The translations under genes and the position numbers were made by a program. Shown here one piece after another: positions 48,894-59,993 of a stretch of 64,000 nt of DNA (position 1 is the stretch's first letter; every line of letters starts with the position of its first letter). The notes under the pieces are model-generated. The model worked only from the letters and a program-made list of their open reading frames with translations. It ran no database searches and was not told where the DNA came from. Source of the stretch: Chrysogorgia sp. JL179-B06 (Eukaryota; Cnidaria; Anthozoa; Scleralcyonacea; Chrysogorgiidae); NCBI GenBank assembly GCA_035772405.1, contig JAYKKM010000306.1:124001-188000 (forward strand), written 5' to 3'.

Positions 48894-51800
48894 GCCCTGT
48901 TTACATGAAGGGGATTGAGTGTTCAAGTCAAATCTCCCATGTTTTGGTGTTCAAGTCAAATCTCCCATGGATTGAGTGTTCAAGTCAAATCAACACGCTC
49001 CTTGTAGTCATGCAGATAGATGTATAAAAACTTACGGTAGCATGGGACAATTCAATTTTGCCGTAAAACTATTGTTCGAAGACTAATTAACATATTTCTG
49101 AATGTTTGACGTGTTGATATTACTTGTGGTCCTCAGCCAACATCGTTTTTCTAGGCCGCTCTGGCTCGGTCATTGTGAATCAAAATGGCGGCGAAAAGAG
49201 GAGTGAGCCAGCGATTTTTTGTTCAACGTAGCCAACATTCCCTGTGTACTTCAAGTAGCCCTACTTAATTTCGTTAATGAAACGCTTAATTACAGGGGGT
49301 CCAATTTCATGATTTGAACAACAGTCGTTCTTTAATATAAAATATTTTTAATAAAATAAGTGTATCTTGATTTCATGGTCTGTTTTATTCTATTTGTGTA
49401 TTTTTTGGGTCGATTAGAAACGAATTCGTATGTTTTCGTTTTTCGTATTACCGCGGGTACCCAACCCTATGGGCTATACAGAATACGAAAACATGGACAT
49501 GCAGAAAACGCTTCAAATTAACGCAAAAAACACAAATAGAATATAAAACATACTCGGCAAAACATTTTTTTTCATATTAAACGTTTTGAAATATTACGCA
49601 ATTTGTGACGACGAATTCGGAAAAATACGAAATTAAAAAAAACCGGTCTCCACGAGGTTGCAAAATGAAACTATTTAAATATTATGATTACATATCTTAT
49701 ATCTGCGTCTTGCATGAACTGTATACAGTAGTTTACATAAAACCAACTGACAAGAAGTAGACTGTAGTTACATACCGACGAATTACAATATAAGCGCTAT
49801 ATACCATTACTGAACCAGTTCATTTGAGCCTTTGTTGTTTGCCTATTGCTAGTCCAAATCATTATGATAGGTTTACTCTAGGTAGATACTTATCAATTAA
49901 TTTTTCCATCCAATTAGAAAGAGAAATATAATAAGCACCTGCCAAGATTTTACTGACGAGTTGGATGAGCAGCAGAACGATTCATCACGCAGTTCTATCT
50001 GCAGTTTATAGACGAGATGGATGAGCAGCAGAACATTTCATTAGGTAGTTTAATCAGTCTATAGGCGAGATGGATGAGCAGCAGAACTGTTCATCATGCA
50101 GTTCAATCAGTTTATAGATGAGATGGATGAGCAGCAGAACGGTTCATCCAGTTTATAGGCGAGATGGATGAGCACCAGAACTGCATGTTCATCACGCAGT
50201 TCAATCAGTCTATAGACGAGATGGATGAGCAGCAGAACTGTTCATCACGCAGTGCAAACAGTTAATAGACAAGATGGATGAGCAGCAGAACGGTTCATCA
50301 CGCAATAGCCAATCAGGACGAGATGGATGAGCAGCAGAACAGTTCATCACGCAGTTCAATCATGAGTTTATAGACGAGATGGATGAACAGCATTACAACT
50401 CATCACGCAATGAGGAAATCAGTGTGTCACTGTATCTTAATATACTATTGCTAAAAATACATCGTTTAATTTGCGGCTAATAGCGCGTTTGTTTATTCAT
50501 ACCAGTTTGTATGAATTTAAATCATTTTCATCCGGTGGGATGTTGGAGCTCCCCACCGATGTTCCGTCAAGTACATCTTACGGCACCCTGATATTCTTGC
50601 ATCCCTTGTGATTCTCATGACAAAAACCACCAATATTGAATCTGGTTGCTGGCTTCTGGCTAATGAGTCAGGCACAGTGGCAGATGTTCATGATGAGTTA
50701 ACAATGTTAGTAATAACTGACAGTAAAATTGGCAGACATTGTTTCAAAATAGTAGATGGAAATATATTAAATATATAAAATAATTTTTGTTTGTTTGGTT
50801 TTTCGCGGGATTCGTCATACTGAGGAGAACCTAGTGTAGGCCTTGTTACGATCCGCAACGAATCAACTTCGACCACCTTATTTTTCTCAAAAACGTCGTT
50901 ATAAAAAATAGTTTTTTGTTCATATAGTGGTAAATATATGTAGTAGGCTTTATCTTATAATGAAAGTGTAATTCGTTTTATAAGTAACATTAAGAATATA
51001 TTGTTGTAAGAGCATTGAGACTAATGCTCCTAATACGTCTTTATTATTATTATCCAAAATGCCATTTGTTCGAAACCAACCATGTCCGTCCGGTTGTCGA
51101 AAATTCAAGCAACGTCCTTACACGTGACAGTGAGGTTCCGGTGGTTAAGGTTACGATTAAGGTTACGATTAGGATTAAAGAACCGAAATTTCACGCAAGG
51201 TTTCTTTTCGAATGACATAATTCGACTTTATCGCTATTTTCTTAATATTTTCGTAAAAATAACCCTCGTTTTCGCAAACCAGGTTGGCATTTTAATTACA
51301 CTAACTTGACGTCCTAAGCACGCGCTGGTCAAAACACCGAGGGCCTCACCTTTTTTTCGTCAACAATTCGTATACAGAGGCCACGGAAAATGCTGTTGGA
51401 TTAATTACTCAAGTAATATCAGCGTGTCCAACATTCAGAAATCGGTTAATTATGTTTTAAACCACAGTTCTACGATAAAAATTGAATTGTCCCAAGCTAC
51501 CGTAAGTTATTTACCTATTTTGGTACGTCTATCTGCCTGACTATTGTGTTTACATGAAGAAGATTTAAAGTTTTCGATCTGATCGAAAACGGATGGATGA
51601 AGTCAACCACGTAGTTGAGTGGATTGACTTGATATTCAAGCAAGGATCGACTTGAATGTTGCCAATCTGATTGATGTAAACACGGTTTGACTTGAAAATG
51701 ACTTGATACGCCTGCGTAAAATTTACTCATGCGCATCCTGAATACGTATGCGCGTATTCAGGCATCAAAAAACTACGCATGGGCGGTTTGAGGGCCTGCT

Positions 51801-51898
51801 GCCAAACGGATTCATGTAAACATGTGCCCGGATTGAATTCATCCCCGCGTTTTTTCGAATCCGATTGGACTGTCAATCCGCTTCATGTAAACAGGGCC
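48893..51898. mobile_element. Element A copy 3 (3.0 kb)
   Basis: Same ends, inner inverted blocks and tandem repeat as the other copies. The tiny ATG frame is 49185-49268 with one extra codon (CAACGT against CAT). The empty Harbinger target GGTCATTGTGAATC is intact at ~49169. Confidence 0.75.
49957..50410. repeat. ~53 bp tandem repeat in element A, copy 3
   Basis: One monomer is shortened by ~17 bp (CGGTTCATCCAGTTTATAGG near 50142) relative to the other units, consistent with slippage. Confidence 0.9.
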
Positions 51899-53445
51899 TC
51901 AGTTAATAGTCTTAGTACAACATACGAATGGGTGTATAAATGTGACAATGGGAAGATTACAACGTTAAATAAAAGCATCTAGTTATCTTGTCAATATAAA
52001 ATAGGGTAATATGATAGTTATACTAAATAAAACAAAAGTTAATAGAACAATACATTGAAACTACGATAAACATCGAGTATATTTACAGTTAAAATAGGAA
52101 TCAGCTAGGTTTAATTTCAATAAATGACTACGAAATAAATTAATAGAGTTAACCTTTCTTAAATAAGGGGACGTTGATTCGACAGGCTGTTAGAGACTTT
52201 GATAAGGTTGTTCAATTTTACCAGTATGTCCCCTAAAATTATAAGGCATAGTATGTTCGGTTAAAAATCATGTATGAGGGGCCATTAGACTTTATACACT
52301 TGTACAGTAGAACCAATGACTGAGCTCTTCTCCTTTGAAGGGCTGAGTCCCCCCCCCCCCAAATCAGGACAAGCGTTGCTATATTTAAAGTGCCCATAAC
52401 CTCACAATGTTTTATTATCTTGTTTGGAAGAACTTTTAAAATGATAAAGTAACGTCCTTTTGAAGATTTTCGTTTATTCGCTTTCTGTTTGAGATATATC
52501 AGTTTGTTTGATATGCAAATGTCTGGAATTTCGTCATACATGCATAATGACTTATTGGAGAAATGTGTATCTCTCTTTCATTCTCGAACGAAATCCTTTA
52601 AAATCAAGAAGTTTGATGTTGTGAGAGAAACGCACACCACGTGTTATTAGAATAGGATAGAAACTTTATTTAAAGAGGGTTACACTAAATAGTACAAAGT
52701 ACTAACAAACTTGTGGCCCTCGAAAATTGTTTGAAAATTAAAATGTATATATATATATATATATGTAAAAAAGTATAAAAATATAAAATTAATGACTAAA
52801 TTACATGATAATATTAATATAATGATAACAAGGTGAAGCCCTAATTACATGACAGTTGAAATACACTGTGTAAAGTTAAAAGTTAAAATCAGAAAAAGAC
52901 GGTGAATTGCTTAAATTCTTTTTGGTAATCACGAAAACACCTATACAAAGTTAGTGTTTTTATTTCATGAATGCAAAGATATACAACATTCTCTGATAAC
53001 TCATTATGGCATGTGTGACGAAATTCCAGATATTTGCATATCAAACAACTGATATCTCTCAAAAAGAAAGCGAAGAAACGAAAATCTTCAAAAGAAGTTA
53101 CTTTATCATTTTAGAATGTTTTTCCAATTGTATTAGTACGATTATAGAGGCTAAGAGAGAAGCTACATAAGGTAATCTACCTACGGGCTTCATCTACACA
53201 AGATTGTACAAACGGGTGTAGCCCTGAAATGCCCGAAGTCAGTGTTAGCCAACCCCTAAACCCTTGCCACGCGAGTATTAGATTGATTCCCAGACCCTTC
53301 TGGCAGTACTAGGCACAACAAATGGTGTCACATGGTAAGAGGTAGCAGGTAATCTTGGATTCATTTGAACTATGCCTTGCTGTAGAATTAGATGAAAAAG
53401 TTTGCTCAAATTGCTGAAAATCGTGTTTCCGAGCTTCTAGATTTC
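51899..53445. other. Unit 3 spacer: poly-C, inverted repeat, no confirmed gene
   Basis: Equivalent to 22698-24252. The poly-C tract is the shortest (12 C, 52349-52360), which leaves a 100-residue minus-strand frame open at 52239-52541. That frame is not recognised and is closed in other units, so it is not called. Confidence 0.6.
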
Positions 53446-54510
53446 AAAATTTTTTTATTTTTATTTTATTTTATAAGCTTTGCCACATCTAGACTAGAGA
53501 ACAAATATTTACCCAATAAACATATACAAGACGATGGTAGGGTGTCCGCAACAGCTTTGGCCAATTACTGCGGTCCCTAATATGTAAAGTAAACAATACA
53601 CACCTATAGTTACAGATAATTACAATATACAAATACAGATACAAACTAGAAACAACATGAAAGTGGTTTTGTTAAGTCACGTGCCTGGTTGCATTTAAGG
53701 CAAATTGTTTTCCAGGAGCGAGGGTCATCTAAGTAATTGGAGTAGTGAATTTTTAAAGGTTGTTAGAGTGATATATTTACTGGATAATAGATTTTGGTAG
53801 TACATTCCAGATCCCTTGTTGTCCTAATAGTATAAGATTTTTTGATAAGATTTTTGAGTGTTGGATTTCTTAATTTTTGAATTGAAGGCAGTTGGGATCC
53901 ACTGATCCTTGTAATTTTGTTGTGAATTTGATGTTCTGGGAAGTACTGAGTTGGACAGATTGATGATGCCACAATTTGCTTTAAAAAAGAACAGCATGTC
54001 GAGATATTCGTGCCAATAACTTAATGGTAGGATATTTACGACGGCAAGCCTTTGATTGTAATTGGAATCACAAAGAAAAGGTAGATCCAAAATATATTTG
54101 GAATGCGCGTCTTTGTACGCGTTCCATACGTGAGATGAGGTCGACACAGACTGCGGAGACCAAACTTGTGTTGCGTACCCCAGTTGAGAAAAGACGAGAC
54201 TTAGATATAGAGTTCGACGTGCTGATGAGTTTTTAATATTTCTAGTTGATCTATGAACATATCCTAGCAATTTGTTGGCTTGGGAACACTTTTTTCAAGA
54301 AACTTGCTTAGACCAAGGTCAAATTATGCAAAGTCCATACGCCAAGATCACATTCACAGTCCGAACTTTCTAACATGTGTGTTTTGTATTGGATCTTACT
54401 GTGTTTCCTAGTGATTTGTAGAGTTTTGCATTTAGATATATTGAGTAGAAGACCGGCATTAGATGAACAAGTTTCGAAATTTGTCAGGTCCTCCTGTAAA
54501 GAGGATTGTA
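53446..54510 (-). pseudogene. LINE-B copy 3, 3' part (C-terminal domain, with deletion)
   Basis: As in unit 1, but ~31 bp are missing between TCATCTA and GTAATTGGAG at ~53731, inside the segment coding YYHYALENNYNVDD. The stop is at 53646-53648. Several private extra bases occur (~53783, 53840, 53876, 53909). Confidence 0.9.
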
Positions 54511-57441
54511 TTAATTAATTAAGAATTTGCATGAATGATCAGGAAATAGATATTTTGGCAATTAATGAAACTAGACTTGACAATGACTTTCCTAAAGATT
54601 TAATTGCACTCCAGGGGTATACTTGGGTTTCTAAAGATAGAGACCTATCTCTAATTGATATCGATATCTTGGTGGAGGTATCGGTTTCTGTATAAGAAAT
54701 TCAATCAATTTCCATGTAAGAAATGATTTGGGCAAATGACAAGATAGATATACTGACCCTAGAAATCCACAAATATAAAGGTTGAGCCATTTCTTATTAC
54801 CACCTGGTATAGACCTCCCAGTTCAACGATTGAAACCCTGCAACTCTTGAAAAAGTCCTGCAACTTCTTGATGCAGAGGATAAAGAAAGCATGATTTTAG
54901 GTGACATAAATTGTGACCTTTCTAAATGCGACTCTAATGATTCTAGTACAAATGAGTTGAAATTTATCACAAATCTTTATCAATATACACAGTTGATTGA
55001 TGAACCAACTAGGGTTACGAATCAAACTAAATCCTTAATTGATCACTTCTATACTAATAATCCGGAGAAAATTGTTAAATCAGGAGTAACTAAATTAACT
55101 ATTAGTGACCACCTACCTAATATATGGTATCCGTAAATTTCCCTAACACTAAAAGGAATACCTAATATTATTGAATTTAGAGATTTTAAGCATTTTAATG
55201 AGGAACACTTTCTAAACGATGTAAAGAACCAAAATCTCTTAAACGTTCAAGAATATGACGACACCGAATAGACTGTGGCTCCATTATGTTAATTATCGAA
55301 AATCATGCCCCTCTCAAGAAACGTAAAATTGGTAAAAAGCGCATCGCTTGGATAACCAAAGAAATTTTAGCTGAGAAAAGACAAACTCAATTCCTCAAAA
55401 AGAAAGCTTGTAAGACAAATAATTCTAATGATTGGATTAACTATAAAAGTGCTAGAAACCAGTACAAACAGATTCAATTAATAAAGGAGACATTAGGAAT
55501 ACCTGGAAAATTGTCAACCAAATAATTAACAAAAATCCTAAATCAAATAATATAATGGAAATGAATGACAACAATAACAATCAGATTAAATCAGACGATA
55601 TTCCGAATGCATTTAATAAACACTTTGTAGAGCTTGGGCATAATTTATCACTAAATTTACCTAACCCAAAATATACCCCTGATCACTACGTTAATAGCAT
55701 AGAAGAATCAATTCAATTTCCGTGAAATATCGCAGTGTGAAGTTCTTCAGCTTCTACTAGCGATTTCACCTAATAAAGCAATAGGTCTTGACAATCTCTC
55801 TGCTAAATTGATTAAATTGGCTGCTCCATTTATTGCTGATTCCCTAACTATAATTTTCAATAAATCTATCTCAACAGGAGTATTCCCATGTGATTGGAAA
55901 ATTTCCAAAGTAATTCCTATATTTAAAGCAGGTGAAAAGAATAATATGAATAATTATAGACCTATATCTGTAATCTCCGTTGTTCCTAAAATTATGGAGA
56001 AACTGGTGCATCAACAATTCTATCTCTATCTACATGAAACTAACTTACTTACTAATTGTCAACACGGCTTTAGACCAAAACACTCCACCGTTACTGCTTT
56101 ACTAGAACTAACGAACCAATGGTATCATAATATCGACATCGGCCAATTAAATGGTGTTGTCTTCCTTGACTTAAAGAAGGCATTTGATACAGTAGATCAC
56201 CACATACTATTAGCAAAAATTGGAACTGTGTGGCGTAACGGGGAACGGCTCACGCATGGTTTAAGTCTTATCTATCTAATCGAATGCAATATTGCCAAGT
56301 GAATGGTGAACTTTCTCAACCTCTAAAAATTATTACTGGTATAACCTCAGGGTTCTATTTTAGGTCCATTACTCTTTCTGATATATGTTAACGATCTTCG
56401 GAATAGTCTAAACAAAGGAAATGTGACATGTTTGCCGAAGATACCCAAATAGGTATATCTGAAAATAATATTAATTTGATCTCTGAAAAATTAAATGAAG
56501 AGCTAGTTAACGTATCAGATTGGATGACTACTAATAAGCTAAGTTTAAATACTAGTAAGACTGAATATATGATTATTGGGTCACATAAAAAGCTAAATCA
56601 AATAAATTCAGATCCTTCAATTGTATTGGGAAACTTTCCAATTCAAAGAGTTAAAGTAACCAAATCACTTGGTGTTATGGTGGATGAGGCTTTAACCTGG
56701 AGTGAACATGTTGATTTGATAATTAAGAAAGTTAATAAAGGTCTCAATATCCTAAGAAGACTGCGTGAATTTATGGACCTAAAAGTTTAATTATAACAGT
56801 CTACAAAACCTTAGTACAAACCATATTTTGAATATTGTTCCCAAGTCTGGGGATGCCTTGGCATTACTTTATGTAATAAACTGCAGCGACTACAAAATAG
56901 AGCTGCTCGAATTAAATTACTAAATGTGGTTATGAATATCGATCTATTGAATTATTAAATTATCTTAACTTACTCAATCTTGAAACAAGAAGAAACCATC
57001 AATTGTCTACTTTAATGTATAAAATCAGTCAAGGACTATTGCCTTCCTATTTTTCTAATCTTTTTATGAGAACGGATCAACTTCATCAGCACGAAACACG
57101 ATATGCTAAGCTTAGTTATCATCTACCAAAACCTAAAACTAATTCAATGAAAAAATCATTCAGTTATAGAGGTGCAATGGTTTGGAACAATCTATCAAAT
57201 GAGATTAAAAATTCTCAATCAATTGGTCAATTTAAAAGTTGTATTAAAAGCAATAATATAATATTATATGTAATATAATAATATAATCATGTGATATGTA
57301 AAATTTGTAATAGTTGTTCACTTTTGTATTGTAATTTTTATATATTACTTCACGGCCTATTGGAAGATCACTTTTTTATGTAAATAGTTTATTGGTGAAA
57401 TAGTACCGTGATTAAATAAATAATAATAATAATAATAATAA
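54511..57441 (+). mobile_element. LINE-A copy 3
   Basis: 2931 bp, same truncation point and (AAT)n tail (~7 repeats). EN: GDINCDLSKCDS (54891 on). RT open 55808-56302 through motif A; motif B is broken by an extra A at ~56343 (ATAACCTCAG). Motif C reads FAEDTQIG here (GAAGAT) where units 1 and 2 have FADD, so the second catalytic Asp-pair residue is lost in this copy. The C-terminal SYRGAMVWNNLSNEIK is at ~57160-57215. Confidence 0.9.
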
Positions 57442-58929
57442 GGCTGCTGCGTCCGCTGGAGTGTTGATTACCTTAAAGATTTTAGTGTCGTCGGCGTAGG
57501 TTGCAATGGTAGAATTGTTAGTAGAGGAAGGCAGGTCGTCTTCATACAGTAGAAACAGCAGCGGTCCAAGAATGGAACCTTGTGGTACTCCTGAAGTTAC
57601 TGGAAGAGATGTTGATGTTGCGCCAAGAACGGTAGTTTGTTGGCGACGGTCTTGCAGATAAGAGCAGAACCATTTGAAAATATTACCTCCAATCCCAAAG
57701 TCGAAGTAGAAGACGTCTGTGGCTAACCTTATCAAAGGCCTTTGACATATCCAAATACATTACATCGATTTGTTTACCGAGATCTAGTTGACATCCTATT
57801 TTGTCGAAAACTTCGATAAGTTGAGTGACACAATTTTTTCCGGGGAAGAAGCCATGTCGACAAGAGGAGATTTGATTAAAAACCTGATCTTTAATGTTGT
57901 TAAATACACAGCGCTCCAGTGCTTTTGAAACCAGTGAAAGTAGAGATATAGGTCTAAGTTTTCTGCAAAATCTTTGTTTCCTTTTTTATGAATTGGTACA
58001 AACATTTGCGAGTTTCCAGTCCTGTGGTAATTTGCCAATTCGTAGAAATTTATTGAATAGAAGCACAGTGACGGAGCTATTTGAGAAGCAGTTTCTGTTA
58101 GTAAACGTGCAGGAATACCATCAGGACCATGCGCTTTATCATTGTTGAGATTTTTTAATACATCAGTAACAGTTTCTGGTGTTAAATGACATCTTCCAGA
58201 AGAGAATTTGGTGAATGTTTCAAAATTGTGGACATCGGTAAACGACGGCCGATCTGTGGTTTCTGCAGGGTCAGTAGTGAAGATGGATGTGAAGCAATTA
58301 TTGAAGAGAGTTGCGATATCAGTAGGATTGTTCTGGATATGACCTGGTGCTTTCATCAATCTTCATTGAGATCTTTTCTGGAATGTTACAAACCTTGGAT
58401 TTTAGTTTAAATAATGACCAAAACGCTTTGGATTATTTCCATGATCAGCACAGACAGAGTTAATGTACTTGGAGCGGCTCTCACTCAGCATTCGCTTGAT
58501 TTTGGTTCTTAAATTTTTAAAACTTCTCTTTTAGATAATCATTGGGTGTATGGGATTTCTTTTACTTGAGTCTTATGGTGTTTTTCTTTTTAATATCGTG
58601 TAGTATGGCGCTGGTAATCCAAAGAATGTAGTTACGACCAACGTAACTTTTTAGTTGGGATATGATCAGAAACTGGCAGCTAAAGAAAGCTTCATTCCAA
58701 TTTCAACCAATCCTCGTTAATATCTCCGTCGTCTGATATGTTAGAAAGGTTTAGAGATTCAAGAGTAGATCACAGAGCCTTAAAATCTCCAAGCAGGTAA
58801 TTCGTATACGGTTTCTGTGTATATTTGGGTAAACTTTTAGGATGTACAAGTAGGTCGAAAACGATTATACTGTGATCAGTGAAAATCTCTGCAGGAGACA
58901 AATGGTTGGATATTTTCATAATTTTTTAG
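57442..58929 (-). pseudogene. LINE-B copy 3, 5' part (end of endonuclease and RT)
   Basis: Same domains as 28273-29765. About 9 bp are lost at ~57702 (AAAGTCGAAG against AAAGTCACGAAGTCG), before motif [18 protein letters not shown] and TYADDTKIFK are intact. Private extra bases at ~58001, ~58062, ~58218 and ~58329 break the frame. Confidence 0.9.
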
Positions 58930-59014
58930 AAAAAATCTATCTGCGCATGCGCAGAAAAAAATCGAAAAAAAATTGATTTTTTAAAATTTTTTAAAAATTT
59001 TTTTTAAAAAAATT
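58930..59014. other. A/T-rich leader with inverted palindrome monomer, before array 4
   Basis: CTGCGCATGCGCAG at 58941-58954 in reverse monomer orientation, then A/T blocks, as in units 2 and 3. Confidence 0.85.
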
Positions 59015-59981
59015 CTGCGCATGCGCAGATCGATTTTATTCTGCGCATGCGCAGATCGATTTTATTCTGGCGCATGCGCAGATCGATGTTATTCTGCGCA
59101 TAGCGCAGATCGATTTTATTCTGCGCATGCGCAGATCGATTTTATTCTGCGCATGCGCAGATCGATTTTTTCTGCGGCATGCGCAGATCGATTTTATTCT
59201 GCGCATGCGCAGATCGATTTTATTCTGCGCATGGCGCAGATCGATTTTATTCTGCGCATGGCGCAGATCGATTTTATTCTGCGCATGCGCAGATCGATTT
59301 TTTTCTGCGCATGCGCAGATCGATTTTTTTCTGCGCATCGCGCAGATCGATTTTTTTCTGCGCATGCGCAGATCGATTTTATTCTGCGCATGCGCAGATC
59401 GATTTTATTCTGCGCATGCGCAGATCGATTTTTTCTGCGCATAGCGCAGATCGATTTTATTCTGCGCATGCGCAGATCGATTTTATTCTGCGCATGCGCA
59501 GATCGATTTTATTCTGCGCATGGCGCAGATCGATTTTATTCTGCGCATGCGCAGATCGATTTTTTTTCTGCGCATGCGCAGATCGATTTTTTTCTGCGCA
59601 TGCGCAGATCGATTTTTTTTCTGGCGCATGCGCAGATCGATTTTATTCTGCGCATGCGCAGATCGATTTTATTCCTGCGCATGCGCAGATCGATTTTATT
59701 CTGCGCATGCGCAGATCGATTTTTTTCTGCGCATGCGCAGATCGATTTTTTTCTGCGCATGCGCAGATCGATTTTTTTTCTGCGCATGCGCAGATCGATT
59801 TTTTTCTGCGCATGCAGATCGATTTTTTTCTGGCGCATGCGCAGATCGATTTTATTCTGCGCATGCGCAGATCGATTTTATTCTGCGCATGCGCAGATCG
59901 ATTCTTTTCTGGCGCATGCGCAGATCGATTTTTTTCTGCGCATCGCGCAGATCGATTTTTTTCTGCGCATGGCGCAGAATC
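59015..59981. repeat. Palindromic 26 bp array 4, ~37 monomers, many disrupted
   Basis: The longest array. At least ten monomers carry a single extra base within or beside the palindrome: CATGGCGCAG, CATAGCGCAG, CATCGCGCAG, CTGGCGCATG, GCGGCATGCG. One has lost bases (CTGCGCATGCAGATC at ~59805). This density of one-base insertions is not seen in arrays 1-3. Confidence 0.95.
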
Positions 59982-59985
59982 TTTG

Positions 59986-59993
59986 TATATAAG
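59986..59993 (+). promoter_or_regulatory. TATA-like box after array 4
   Basis: TATATAAG, preceded here by GCGCAGAATC (one extra A in the last monomer). Confidence 0.4.

Larger units (their letters stand above)
48151..59014. other. Macrosatellite unit 3 (~10.86 kb)
   Basis: Complete unit without extra insertions. It has private small deletions: one tandem monomer in element A (near 50150) and ~31 bp in the LINE-B C-terminal region (near 53731). Confidence 0.93.

Noticed and set aside
52239..52541. 100-codon minus-strand frame with LVLLYKCIKSNGPSYM
   Set aside because: Open only because the poly-C tract is 12 C in unit 3; closed or frame-shifted in other units. Its likeness to a LINE thumb domain is too weak.
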